Below the pieces are notes generated by a model. It had not been told where the DNA came from and did not search any database. It was given only the letters and a program-made list of their open reading frames with translations. From positions 1-43,946 of the forward strand of contig CALVAT010000008.1 of assembly GCA_944325565.1 (NCBI GenBank): a DNA stretch of 43,946 nt. Direction: 5' to 3'. Made by a program: the position numbers and the translations under genes. The stretch comes from Candidatus Gastranaerophilales bacterium. GTDB lineage: Bacteria; Cyanobacteriota; Vampirovibrionia; Gastranaerophilales; Gastranaerophilaceae. This document shows positions 23,267 to 32,334 of this stretch, piece by piece; position 1 is the first letter of the stretch; the number at the start of each line of letters is the position of its first letter.

Positions 23267-24370
23267 ATGAACAAATTCAGATTTTTAACCTCGGGCGAAT
23301 CCCATGGCATATGCCTTAACGCAATAATAGAAGGTCTGCCTTCGAATATCTTTATCGACAAGAACTTTATAGATTCAGAACTCGCACGACGCCAGCAGGG
23401 CTATGGCAGAGGCGGCCGTATGCAGATTGAAACAGACAAAGTGCAGATAAAATCAGGTGTCAGATTTTCTAAAACAACAGGTGCGCCTGTCTGTCTTGAA
23501 ATAACAAACAAAGACTGGACAAACTGGCAGACTCCAATGTCTGTTGAAGAGGTAAATCTAAAAGACCCCGATATTTTACAGGCTGTCGAAGCAAAAAAAA
23601 TTACACGTGTACGCCCGGGGCATGCTGATTTTGCAGGTGCATTAAAATACAACCACAAAGACGTAAGAAACATTCTCGAACGCTCAAGTGCCAGAGAAAC
23701 CGCAACGAGAGTAGCTGTAGGCGCTGTGGCAAAATGCCTTTTAAAAGAATTCGATATAACGGCTTCTTCAAAAATTCTTCAAATAGGCAATGCTTTTGAC
23801 GAAGATAGTATGAAAAAAGCTATTGATGAAGCAAAAGAAAACGGCGACACTTTAGGCGGGCGTTTTGAAGTAACGTTTAAAAATCTGCCTGTCGGCTTAG
23901 GGTCTTTTGTAAACTGGGACAGAAAATTAGACGGGTTGCTCGCACAGGCTTTAATGAGCATACCTGCAGTTAAAGCAGTAGAGGTCGGCGCAGGCTGCAA
24001 ATCAGCAGAGCTTAAAGGTTCTCAGATGCATGATGAAATATTTTATGAAAACGGAAAATATTTCAGAAATACCAACAACGCAGGCGGCATAGAAGGCGGA
24101 ATGACAAACGGTGAAGATGTTGTGCTTACCGTAACAATGAAACCAATACCGACAATGAAAAAGCCGCTAAATTCCGTTGATATACTCACAAAAGAACCGT
24201 ACAGCGCACATTTTGAACGTTCTGATACATGTGCTGTCGAAGCGTGTGCAGTCGTTGCCGAGGCTATGTGTGCAATCGTTTTAGCCGATACGTTTTTGGA
24301 AAAATTCGGCGGGGACAGCCTCGAAGAAATTAAAAACAATTTTGAAAATTATAAAAAATTGATAGGTTAA
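23267..24370 (+). CDS. aroC: Chorismate synthase
   Basis: Last step of the shikimate pathway: 5-enolpyruvylshikimate 3-phosphate to chorismate, using reduced FMN. The 367-aa protein has the family signatures FLTSGESHGICLNAIIEGLP near the start, RRQQGYGRGGRMQIE, the FMN-site region RPGHADFAGALKYNHKDVRN followed by ILERSSARETATRVAVGAVA, and NNAGGIEGGMTNGEDV. Length is normal. The ATG is preceded by AAGAGAG. It heads a plus-strand run with aroK seven bases downstream and aroB overlapping aroK, so the three are co-expressed. The promoter is the TATAAT at 23227-23232. Confidence 0.97.
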   Translation: MNKFRFLTSGESHGICLNAIIEGLPSNIFIDKNFIDSELARRQQGYGRGGRMQIETDKVQIKSGVRFSKTTGAPVCLEITNKDWTNWQTPMSVEEVNLKDPDILQAVEAKKITRVRPGHADFAGALKYNHKDVRNILERSSARETATRVAVGAVAKCLLKEFDITASSKILQIGNAFDEDSMKKAIDEAKENGDTLGGRFEVTFKNLPVGLGSFVNWDRKLDGLLAQALMSIPAVKAVEVGAGCKSAELKGSQMHDEIFYENGKYFRNTNNAGGIEGGMTNGEDVVLTVTMKPIPTMKKPLNSVDILTKEPYSAHFERSDTCAVEACAVVAEAMCAIVLADTFLEKFGGDSLEEIKNNFENYKKLIG

Positions 24371-24377
24371 ATAAGAA

Positions 24378-24899
24378 GTGGACGACAAAAAAAATATTGT
24401 TTTAATAGGAATGATGGGCGCAGGCAAAAGCACCATTGGACATTTGCTTGATGAAAAGCTTAAGGACTTTTTTTACCTTGATATGGACAAAGAAATAGAA
24501 AAGCTTGCACAAAAACATATACCCGAAATTTTTGCTCAAGACGGAGAAGAGCATTTCAGAATGTTAGAACATCAGCTTATACAAAAATTTTCCAACTACC
24601 ATAATCAGGTAATATCAACGGGCGGCGGCATTGTAGAAAATATTGAGAACATAAATCTCTTAAAAAAGAACGGGGTAATATTTTACCTTTATGCCAAAGT
24701 GGATACTTTATACAACCGCCTGAAAAAAACAAACGACAGACCGCTTTTAAAACACCCGAACCCCAAAGAACGAATTAAAGAGCTGGTTAAAAAACGTGAA
24801 CCTTATTACAAAATGGCTGATTTTGAAATCAATACCGATAACAAAGATTTGGTGCAAATAGTACAGGAAATTTTGGAAAAATATGAAACAGTCGCATAA
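24378..24899 (+). CDS. aroK: Shikimate kinase
   Basis: Phosphorylates shikimate at the 3-hydroxyl with ATP. The 173-aa protein has the P-loop GMMGAGKSTIG (residues 8-18), the shikimate-binding DMDKEIEKLAQ and FRMLEHQ segments, the Walker B-like STGGGIVE and the lid NDRPLLKHPNP. The start is GTG, seven bases after aroC, with a weak ribosome site, so translational coupling to aroC is likely. Its last 17 bases overlap the start of aroB. The order aroC-aroK-aroB is a compact shikimate operon. Confidence 0.95.
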   Translation: MDDKKNIVLIGMMGAGKSTIGHLLDEKLKDFFYLDMDKEIEKLAQKHIPEIFAQDGEEHFRMLEHQLIQKFSNYHNQVISTGGGIVENIENINLLKKNGVIFYLYAKVDTLYNRLKKTNDRPLLKHPNPKERIKELVKKREPYYKMADFEINTDNKDLVQIVQEILEKYETVA

Positions 24900-25974
24900 T
24901 CTAAAAGTTAATATTCCATCTAAAAGTGCATACAGCTACGATATTATTATCGGAGAAGACTTGCTTGCTCGGGCAAATGAACTTGTTAAGGCACATACAA
25001 AAGCACAAAAATTTTTTATAGTAACTAACGAAACAGTTGCCAATCTCTATAAAAGCAGGCTGAATATAGAAAACTCCTTCTGGCTTATATTAAAAGACGG
25101 AGAAGAATACAAAAATTTTGAAACTTTAAAACATATTATAGACTCCTGTGTTAAAAACCGCCTTGAGCGTCAGGACTGCATAATAGCGTTTGGAGGCGGA
25201 GTTATCGGCGATATGGCAGGGTTTGCAGCGGCAAGCTATATGCGGGGCGTTGATTTTATTCAAATTCCGACAACACTTCTTGCTGATGTGGATTCTTCAG
25301 TTGGCGGCAAAGTTGCAATCAACCATGAGCACGGAAAAAACCTTATCGGAGCATTTTATCAGCCCAAAGCGGTGATTATAGACACAAATGTTTTAAAAAC
25401 CCTTGATTTAAGACAGTTAAAAACAGGGCTTGCCGAAGTTTTAAAATACGCTTTTATTGAAAAAACCTGCGGGTACGAAAAAGATTTTGGTCTGTATGAT
25501 TTTTTAAAACAAAATAGACAAAAAATCTTTGCACTGGATTCTGCAATTGTGTCTGAATTGATTTATATGTGCTGCACCTTAAAAGCCTGTGTAGTCAACA
25601 AAGATGAAACAGAAAAGGGATTAAGAGCAATCTTGAATCTCGGACACACATTTGCCCACGCAATAGAAAATCTAACCAATTACACTGTCTACACTCATGG
25701 CGAGGCTGTTGCAGCTGGTATGAAAATGGCGTTTAAGCTGTCGTTAACAAAGGGGCTTATTGATGAAAACTATCATAATACGGCGGTTTCTTTGATTGAC
25801 GAATACGATTTAATTCCGCCAATGCAGGATTTTGACAAAGAAAAGTTTTATGATGAAATGTTTCTGGACAAAAAAGCACAGAACGGAAAAGTCCGTTTTG
25901 TTTTGCCAAACGGACTTTTCAACGTTGAAATAACTTCTGATGTAAACAAGGAAGAAGTTTTTGAGGTTTTATAA
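24883..25974 (+). CDS. aroB: 3-Dehydroquinate synthase
   Basis: Second step of the shikimate pathway: DAHP to 3-dehydroquinate, with NAD+ and a divalent metal. The 363-aa protein has DGEEYKNFETLKHII, the NAD-binding GGGVIGDMAGFAAASYMRGV, the PTTLLADVDSSVGGKVAINH motif, then KNLIGAFYQPKAV, the metal ligand region GLAEVLKYAF, and LNLGHTFAHAIE followed by HGEAVAAGM. Length is normal. The ATG lies inside the end of aroK (17-base overlap), where an AGGAAATTTTGG region can serve as ribosome site. It ends the operon; a long non-coding spacer follows. Confidence 0.97.
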   Translation: MKQSHNLKVNIPSKSAYSYDIIIGEDLLARANELVKAHTKAQKFFIVTNETVANLYKSRLNIENSFWLILKDGEEYKNFETLKHIIDSCVKNRLERQDCIIAFGGGVIGDMAGFAAASYMRGVDFIQIPTTLLADVDSSVGGKVAINHEHGKNLIGAFYQPKAVIIDTNVLKTLDLRQLKTGLAEVLKYAFIEKTCGYEKDFGLYDFLKQNRQKIFALDSAIVSELIYMCCTLKACVVNKDETEKGLRAILNLGHTFAHAIENLTNYTVYTHGEAVAAGMKMAFKLSLTKGLIDENYHNTAVSLIDEYDLIPPMQDFDKEKFYDEMFLDKKAQNGKVRFVLPNGLFNVEITSDVNKEEVFEVL

Positions 25975-26088
25975 ACGGTTTGCGGACCGGAAAAAGTATA
26001 AAGATGTTTTTGTTAGGAAAGAATAATACCAAAATCTTTGTTTTTTTATTTTTTTTATGTTCATTTTCTTTAATTTTTATACAGCACG

Positions 26089-26364
26089 CAAAAGCTGCGC
26101 TTTTGACTTAGCTTGCCTCTATCTCGAATTGACATTTAGTCAATTCTCGCCAGAGTTCTTGATTAAAAGAAAGAAAATGAACCAAAAGAAAGAAAAGAAC
26201 GCTATACCAAAAGAGATTTTAAAATTCAGAATCGAAAATTTCCGTCCACTCATAAAATGTCAACTTCGGTACGGTAAATTTTCATTCCTTCATTTAAAAA
26301 TCTCTAATCAAGTTCCGTCAGGGCTCCGCCCTGAAACCCGTTACGGCTTACAACGTAAGCCGTA
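26089..26364. repeat. Hairpin-rich intergenic repeat between aroB and the aminotransferase
   Basis: The ~450-bp spacer holds no convincing gene but at least five self-complementary units. Perfect hairpins lie at 26089-26105 (CAAAAGC), 26126-26146 (GAATTGAC), 26319-26333 (CAGGGC) and 26342-26364 (TACGGCTTAC). A longer imperfect inverted repeat has arms 26212-26249 and 26268-26305. CTTGATT / AATCAAG extends it outward across an A/G-rich insertion. The composition changes from A/T-rich to a GC-richer right end. It looks like a mosaic of repeated elements rather than gene remains. Confidence 0.65.
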
Positions 26365-26422
26365 TTAAGAATAAAAATTTATGATATATTATTTCGTTAT
26401 CGAATTACGTAACATATACAAA

Positions 26423-26470
26423 AATAACAAAAGGGGTGCAGTTAAACACCTGCACCCCTTTTTGTTATTT
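26423..26470. terminator. Strong terminator of the class V aminotransferase gene
   Basis: AATAACAAAAGGGGTGCA pairs with TGCACCCCTTTTTGTTATT with one bulge around a 10-base loop. It is the strongest hairpin of the region and ends the minus-strand aminotransferase transcript just past its stop at 26478. It could also stop plus-strand read-through. Confidence 0.88.
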
Positions 26471-26477
26471 AAAGTTT

Positions 26478-27626
26478 TTAAACTAAATTCTCAATAGCAG
26501 CTTTAACCCCAGCTCCGAGTTCAAACTTGTAACCGAGCTTATAAAGGCTTGCCTCTAAAGAACCTACCGCAGCAATAACATCTCTGTCGCAGACAAAACC
26601 AAGCGTTCCCATTCTGAAAATCTTGTCTTTAAGATCATTTTGTCCGTTAGCAACAACAATATCAAAATCTTTTTTCAAAGTGCTTCTGATATCCGGAACA
26701 GTAATGCCTTCAGGAGGATAGATTGATGTAATTGCATTTGAAGCGATTGCATCATCTTCAACCATCGGTTTTAATCCTATTGCCTTAATTGCCGCACGCA
26801 GCGCTTTTGCATGTTTTGCATGACGGGCAAGGATATTATCAAGGCCGTCTTTTTTCATCATCTTTAATGCCTCATTCAGCGCGACAATAAGGTTAACCGC
26901 AGGCGTATACGGTGTTGAATTTGCCCTGACAGATTTTCTGTAAGCGCTCCAATCGAAATAGAAAGACGGATGTTTGCACTGTTCATGCATTTTAAATGCC
27001 TTTTCACTTGCCGCAAGGAACGCAAGCCCCGGCGGAATCATAAATCCTTTTTGCGAGCCTGAAATAAGAACATCAATGCCCCATTCGTCCATTTTACATT
27101 CGATTGCACCTATAGAAGTTACACCATCCACAACAGAAACTGCACCGTGCTCTTTAATCAGCGCAACAAGCTCTTTTAACGGATTTGTTACACCTGTTGA
27201 AGTTTCGTTATGCGTAAGTGTTACTATTTTTATCTCTTTGTTAACGTCAGCATCGAGTCTTTCTTTTAATACTTTAGGGTCAATTGCCTGTCCTGCGGGA
27301 ACTTCTATTTTTTCAACATCAGCGCCTAAAGAAGCAGCAATTTTAGCCCAACGATTTCCAAAGTTGCCTATAACAAGCGACAACACTTTATCCCCTTCGT
27401 TAACAAGGTTAGACAAGGCGCCTTCCATTGCGCCGGTTCCGCTGGATGTATAAATAAACACATCATTTTGTGTTTGAAACAGCCATTTTAAGTCAGCATA
27501 GGTTTCCTCTAATATTGCGGAAAATTCCGTGCTTCTGTGTCCTATAGGATGTTTTGCCATAGCGAGAAGTACGCTTTCGGGAACCGGTGTAGGGCCCGGA
27601 ATCATCAAAAAACTTTTATCTTTCAT
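26478..27626 (-). CDS. Class V aminotransferase (alanine-glyoxylate / serine-pyruvate type)
   Basis: PLP-dependent transaminase of the family that includes alanine-glyoxylate aminotransferase and the cyanobacterial 'soluble hydrogenase small subunit'. The 382-aa protein has MIPGPTPVPESVLLAM, then HRSTEF, TSSGTGAMEGA, the PLP-binding VVDGVTSIGAIE, and the lysine motif LISGSQKGFMIPPG with Lys193 as the Schiff-base residue. The C-terminal ...MGTLGFVCDRDVIAAVGSLE is also typical. The substrate pair cannot be fixed; in fermenters a role in serine/glycine or alanine metabolism is likely. In cyanobacteria relatives often neighbour serA, but not here. It precedes the terminator at 26423. The ribosome site is weak (GGAGAAA). 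Confidence 0.9.
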   Translation of the reverse strand: MKDKSFLMIPGPTPVPESVLLAMAKHPIGHRSTEFSAILEETYADLKWLFQTQNDVFIYTSSGTGAMEGALSNLVNEGDKVLSLVIGNFGNRWAKIAASLGADVEKIEVPAGQAIDPKVLKERLDADVNKEIKIVTLTHNETSTGVTNPLKELVALIKEHGAVSVVDGVTSIGAIECKMDEWGIDVLISGSQKGFMIPPGLAFLAASEKAFKMHEQCKHPSFYFDWSAYRKSVRANSTPYTPAVNLIVALNEALKMMKKDGLDNILARHAKHAKALRAAIKAIGLKPMVEDDAIASNAITSIYPPEGITVPDIRSTLKKDFDIVVANGQNDLKDKIFRMGTLGFVCDRDVIAAVGSLEASLYKLGYKFELGAGVKAAIENLV

Positions 27627-27713
27627 TTAATTTTCTCCATTTAATCTCTTACACAATATAACCCTGATTCACCGCAGATGAATATTTATAATCATCTGTT
27701 GAATTTAAAATAT

Positions 27714-28115
27714 TTAGTGGCAGCTGTGGCCACAGGAGTGATCTTTGTCGTGGTTATGTGAGTGATGATGTTCACCGTGGTGATGTGAACAATTTGGAGA
27801 TGTAGTTTGTTCTAAAGTACCGTTTAATAAATTTTTAACAGCTTCGTCAGTGTTGCCTGAAATGCCCGCAAAAATTTCAATACCCGCTTCATTTAAAGCA
27901 TTAACAGCACAGCCGCCGATACCGCCGCAGATTAATTTATCGATATTTTCGTTTTCCAAAAGCTGTGCAAGCGCACTGTGGCCTTCACCATCAGATGAAA
28001 GTATTCTGGATGAAACAACGCTGTTATTTTCTATTTCATATATTTTAAACTGTTCTGTATGACCGAAATGCTGAAACACATTTTCATTATTATCGTAGGC
28101 AACCGCTATTTTCAT
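27714..28115 (-). CDS. NifX/NifB-type iron-molybdenum cofactor-domain protein with His-rich tail
   Basis: Cytoplasmic metal-binding protein of the dinitrogenase Fe-Mo cofactor domain family (NifX, NafY, MTH1175-like). Residues 1-105 contain the family elements IAVAYDNNENVFQHFGHTEQ, FKIYEI, KLICGGIGGCAVNAL and AGIEIFAG. Residues 108-133 form a tail with 11 histidines and 3 cysteines (such as SHHHGEHHHSHNHDKDHSCG). It could store or deliver nickel, zinc or iron. No nitrogenase gene is in view, so it is not evidence for nitrogen fixation; such proteins are common in anaerobes near Fe-S or hydrogenase genes. It lies upstream of the class V aminotransferase, in the same direction. Confidence 0.85.
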   Translation of the reverse strand: MKIAVAYDNNENVFQHFGHTEQFKIYEIENNSVVSSRILSSDGEGHSALAQLLENENIDKLICGGIGGCAVNALNEAGIEIFAGISGNTDEAVKNLLNGTLEQTTSPNCSHHHGEHHHSHNHDKDHSCGHSCH

Positions 28116-28264
28116 AATAACCCTCTCTTAAAATTTCAATAAAACTATTCTCTCACATTTTTAAAATTAAATAAAGGAAAATTTTTAATTTTTTCATATA
28201 AAAACTCGTGAATATAGAATTTAAACATTTTGAAAAAAACAAAAATTTGTGCTAAACATTTATT

Positions 28265-28921
28265 ATGAAAAGATTTAGTTTTTTAATTACGGTGATTTTA
28301 ACTTGTTTTTTAAGTTTGCCTGTTATGGCTGATGTAATGCCTTATTACACAGGTGCTATAAGTAATGAAACTATAGGTTTTTTGCAGGTGCCTCAGAGTT
28401 TTAAACTTTATCTTTACCCGAGAGAGGATTCTCAAAATATTGAAAATGTAAGCTGGACAAGTACATCTGTAAAACTTAATAAATCAACTATTGAGCCGTC
28501 AGCACTTTTTGCTGCACAAATAGAATCTAAAGACCTTGCTTTTTGCATGGTTGTAGACATGCAAGATGACTGGTACAAAATAATTTACGACAAAACAGAT
28601 AATAAAACAGGATGGATAAAAGTTTCTAAAGCCGATGATTTTTGGAGTTTAAAAGATTTTTATGCATACTACGGGCATAAGTACGGCCTTTATTACATGA
28701 AAAATATTGATTACCGTAAAAGAGGGTACTATAGCGGAGCGGACAAACTCTCTCAAAAACTCGGAGGTTTTACATATATCCGTTCCATAAAACTTAATAA
28801 AATCAGCGGAAACTGGGCTCTTGCAACAATTCTGGATATGGGCGGACAGCTAAAAATAGGTTATATACAATGGAGAGAAGACGATGGCTCCATTATTCTC
28901 TTCCCCAAATTCATAAACTAG
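28265..28921 (+). CDS. Exported SH3-like domain protein
   Basis: Predicted secreted or periplasmic protein. Signal peptide at residues 1-22 (FLITVILTCFLSLPVMA). The body is mostly beta-strand, with a bacterial SH3-like stretch at about 92-118: FCMVVDMQDDWYKIIYD then NKTGWIKVS. A C-terminal beta domain ends WREDDGSIILFPKF. Such domains often bind peptidoglycan or other envelope ligands, but no specific partner is visible. Length 218 aa. The ATG lacks a strong ribosome site, and the spacer 28116-28264 is A/T-rich with no operator that I can define. Its end overlaps the convergent ATPase gene by four bases. Confidence 0.75.
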   Translation: MKRFSFLITVILTCFLSLPVMADVMPYYTGAISNETIGFLQVPQSFKLYLYPREDSQNIENVSWTSTSVKLNKSTIEPSALFAAQIESKDLAFCMVVDMQDDWYKIIYDKTDNKTGWIKVSKADDFWSLKDFYAYYGHKYGLYYMKNIDYRKRGYYSGADKLSQKLGGFTYIRSIKLNKISGNWALATILDMGGQLKIGYIQWREDDGSIILFPKFIN

Positions 28922-31900
28922 ATTTTAATTTTGTTTAACTGACAAAAAGTTTTAAAAGAATTAAAATTCTTTTGAACATCATCCGTAACAGCATCTATTT
29001 CTAGAGCTTCGGCAAGAGATAAAGCTTTTTTGTATGCAGTAACTGCATTTTGTGCGTATGTAGAAGCATTTTGCGGTTTTTTAGAAACCATTTCTTCAAG
29101 ATATTTTGCATAAAGCTGATATACAGAAACCTTTAACAGCTTCATATTATATTTTTTAGTTATCCTTAAAGCTTTTTCTATATACATTTTGGCCGATTCC
29201 ATATCACCCTTAATAATGTATATTTCAGCAATAAGTTTTTTGAGGAGCACCATAAAATAGTAATTTGAAATTTTAGGACTCTTAGCTACTTCCAGTGCTT
29301 TTTGTGCAATATGCAATGATTTTTCACTTCCGTCAGTTACAAGCGTCAGTTTGGCTATATAATACCAGCACAAAAATGCCCCGACAGCGATTTTTTCTTT
29401 TGCAAACACAGTAATCTGTTCATTAAAAATATTCAAAGCCTTAGAAAGATTGCCTTCTTCCTGCAAAATTTTACCTAAAAATACCTTGAGAAGATTTTTA
29501 ACGAGCACATCGTTGTAGTTGTTTGCAAATGTAACAACAGAGAACAAATCAGCCTTAATGTTCTGCCAATCATGTCTATGCAGTTTGTTTAAGATGTTAA
29601 TAAAATTCCACAGTGAAATAACTTCCGGCTCAACAACCTCTTTTGCAGTTTCCTGTGTCAAAGCTATCAATATATCATCAGATTTTTTCAAACTACCCTG
29701 CATTGAATAAGCAAGAGCTTTCGCAAGCTTAACTCTTTGAAGATAATTTTTGTTATTCACATGATTTTTGGCAACAATTTCATCAATAAGTTTTAATATC
29801 TCAAAACTTTTGTTATTTCCCTGAGAAATCAACGCCATTGCTACGGTTAGATTCCCCTCGAGCCACGCTTCATAAATAACATCCATAGATATTCCGTTAA
29901 CAGGTATCTCATGAGAGAGTGCCTTTTCTACAACAGGAATAATGTCATTGCTTGCCGTATTATAGATTTCTTCGGCATTTCCCAGACAGAACATAGCATT
30001 CAATTTTTTCTGTTTAATTAATGCACATTCAAGCTTTTTGTCAGGGCTTTCAATGAGTTTTAACGCCGTATCAACAGACTCAATAACCCCGTAATAATTT
30101 CCGGTCAAAGAGCAGCTTTTGCTGAGATATCCGGCAAGTTCTATTATTTTAGGCTTGTTATCAACTTTCATAGCATTGTTTATCGCTGCAGATAAATAAG
30201 CTATAGCCTCAGCAGGCCTGCTTTGATAAATCAACTTGCCCATACGTTCCTGTATATTGTTAATTATTAGGACTTCGTTTTCAGGCTTCTCTTCCTGCGC
30301 TATTTTCAAACACTGCTTTTGAGAAAGTGTCCACAAATGCTCATCGCCGAGATATGCACAGAGTTTTATATTGTCTGTCCAGATATTTAATGCCAGCAAT
30401 TTTTGGTTCAAGCTTTGAGCAATAAGAGCCTTAAGTGCATTGCTTGAAAGCGTAAAAGAATTAACAATATCAAAAATCTTTTCATTTAAAAGTACAAAAT
30501 CCTTGCTCTGCTTTGCCTTTTCATATACAAAACGCCAGAGCAGTGTATTTTTAAACTCATAAATATTATTATTAAACTGTGAAATGTAAGCATAAGTAGA
30601 GAGCATATTAATTATATTCTGGAACTGCGAAGAATCAATTTTCATTATGATTCCCAGCAGTTTTACATTAAATTTATTGCCCATTATTGCTGCTGTACAC
30701 AGCGTTTTATACGCAAGCGGATGTTTTCTTTGCAAATAATTTAATCTAAGAATAAGAATCTCATATAGATTCTTAGGCAAATTCATTGCAATAGGGTTTT
30801 GATTGTATCTAATTTTGCCGCTTTCCTTATAAAAAGCCTTATTTTCATTTAAAAGAACAATCATTTGCTCAACATAAGCACTATTGCCCTGCGATAAATT
30901 ATAAATTTTTTCAAAAACCTGTTTCGGCAGCGGATTTGAACCTTTTAAGAACATTTTTATCAGGTTATCTGCATCTCTCGGTGACAGCTTTGATAACTTT
31001 ACATCCTCATACTGATTTTGTAAAAGTTTTTCTGAATAAAAATATCCCTGTGTAATACGGCTGTCCTTATAAGAAATAATAAGTTTTATATTATCGCCGA
31101 GATGCCCGTTATCAACAAAATATGACAAAAATTCATAAGACGCACCGTCTATCATATCAAAATCATCAATAATAATAATGAGTTTTGATTTTTTAGACAA
31201 CTCGCAAATAAGCTTTTCCAGAAGAGCAAAAGTAATATCTTTGTTAGTCAAAATATCTTCAAATTTTGCCGTCATGCTGGGGTATAAAAAGTTGAAAAGA
31301 TCTGATATCTCGTCAGGAGTAAAAAACGGCAAACTTTCAGAGAGCATACGTTTTGCCTGACGTAAAAAGTCGTTTGACATATTTGAAAAATTCGGCATGT
31401 TAAAGAAGGTAAGAACAATTTCCTGAAATATTCCAAACGGACTTATTTGAGAATTCGCACTGCATTCCCCCCAAAGCCATATATAATTTTGTTTTAACAA
31501 ATCGCTAAAAAGATATCTCAAAACAGTAGATTTGCCGCATCCTTCGGGCGCACTAAGTCCTATAATCAACTTTTCAGGCTGTTTTAAAGCAGCTATAATG
31601 TGATTTTTTGCTTTTATTTGATCATATTCTTTTGGTTCATAAGGCTGAATTGAATCCTCCTCCGGCAAAATTTGCGGAGAATTAGAATCCTCAGGGAACT
31701 CGGGTTTTAAAACATCTTCCGACTTATTTTTATTATTTTTTTTCGGTGGCTGAACATTATTAATCGGTGATTTTTGTGTAAAGTTTTCAATATTTTTAAC
31801 TATTTTTTCTTCAGACACGACAATCTTGGAATTAATAACAGGCTTGTTCTGCGGCGTTCTTAACTTTTCCCTTTTCAGCCCCTCGGATATTCTATCATCA

Positions 31901-32259
31901 CCATCAGGAACAGCCAGAAGTTCTTTAGAAATTCCTGTATAAATTTTATTTTTGGGCACATCAATAGATACAGAAGTTGAAACAGAATCCTTCATATTTG
32001 ATAAATCAGTGATAGCCACCTCGGCCTTATTCTTTGTAAAAGGATAGCTGCATTTTCTACAGCTTTTAGCGCTGGGAAGGTTTATGCTGTTACATTTTTT
32101 GCAATGTTTTAAAAGCTGCAAACCGCATCTTTTACAATATTCAGACGTTATAGGATTCACCTGTCCGCAAACAGGGCAGACAGATTGTACTTTAGTGTGG
32201 CAATAGCTGCATCTCAGCTGATTATCAGGTATAATTTTTTTACATTTTATACAAAGCAT
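28918..32259 (-). CDS. Zinc-ribbon / P-loop ATPase / TPR-like protein
   Basis: Large cytoplasmic protein of unknown function. Three zinc ribbons open it (Cys pairs 3/6 with 17/20, 28/31 with 42/45, 53/56 with 67/70). A Lys/Pro-rich linker leads to an AAA/STAND-type ATPase domain (about 215-520): P-loop APEGCGKST (237-245) and Walker B KLIIIIDDFDMID. Residues 600-1110 are helical repeats of TPR character, such as SYLSKSCSLTGNYYGVIESV and ALNIFNEQITVFAK. The order ATPase-TPR resembles MalT/adenylate-cyclase-type signalling proteins, but no cyclase, kinase or HTH is attached. It is the third gene of the anti-sigma/sigma run, 75 bases after the sigma gene stop. The ribbons may bind nucleic acid or RNA polymerase. 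Confidence 0.8.
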   Translation of the reverse strand: MLCIKCKKIIPDNQLRCSYCHTKVQSVCPVCGQVNPITSEYCKRCGLQLLKHCKKCNSINLPSAKSCRKCSYPFTKNKAEVAITDLSNMKDSVSTSVSIDVPKNKIYTGISKELLAVPDGDDRISEGLKREKLRTPQNKPVINSKIVVSEEKIVKNIENFTQKSPINNVQPPKKNNKNKSEDVLKPEFPEDSNSPQILPEEDSIQPYEPKEYDQIKAKNHIIAALKQPEKLIIGLSAPEGCGKSTVLRYLFSDLLKQNYIWLWGECSANSQISPFGIFQEIVLTFFNMPNFSNMSNDFLRQAKRMLSESLPFFTPDEISDLFNFLYPSMTAKFEDILTNKDITFALLEKLICELSKKSKLIIIIDDFDMIDGASYEFLSYFVDNGHLGDNIKLIISYKDSRITQGYFYSEKLLQNQYEDVKLSKLSPRDADNLIKMFLKGSNPLPKQVFEKIYNLSQGNSAYVEQMIVLLNENKAFYKESGKIRYNQNPIAMNLPKNLYEILILRLNYLQRKHPLAYKTLCTAAIMGNKFNVKLLGIIMKIDSSQFQNIINMLSTYAYISQFNNNIYEFKNTLLWRFVYEKAKQSKDFVLLNEKIFDIVNSFTLSSNALKALIAQSLNQKLLALNIWTDNIKLCAYLGDEHLWTLSQKQCLKIAQEEKPENEVLIINNIQERMGKLIYQSRPAEAIAYLSAAINNAMKVDNKPKIIELAGYLSKSCSLTGNYYGVIESVDTALKLIESPDKKLECALIKQKKLNAMFCLGNAEEIYNTASNDIIPVVEKALSHEIPVNGISMDVIYEAWLEGNLTVAMALISQGNNKSFEILKLIDEIVAKNHVNNKNYLQRVKLAKALAYSMQGSLKKSDDILIALTQETAKEVVEPEVISLWNFINILNKLHRHDWQNIKADLFSVVTFANNYNDVLVKNLLKVFLGKILQEEGNLSKALNIFNEQITVFAKEKIAVGAFLCWYYIAKLTLVTDGSEKSLHIAQKALEVAKSPKISNYYFMVLLKKLIAEIYIIKGDMESAKMYIEKALRITKKYNMKLLKVSVYQLYAKYLEEMVSKKPQNASTYAQNAVTAYKKALSLAEALEIDAVTDDVQKNFNSFKTFCQLNKIKI

Positions 32260-32334
32260 TAGAAAAACCGCTTTTGTTTAAGCTTATTATATTATAAAGA
32301 TTAGTTCAATTACATACGTAAACATTCGACAGCA

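Noticed and set aside
26057-26368. 103-codon open frame between aroB and the aminotransferase
   Set aside because: It crosses the hairpin cluster, is a low-complexity basic peptide and has no ribosome site.
27714-28115. Evidence for nitrogen fixation from the NifX-like gene
   Set aside because: This domain is widespread in anaerobes without nitrogenase, and no nif gene is near.
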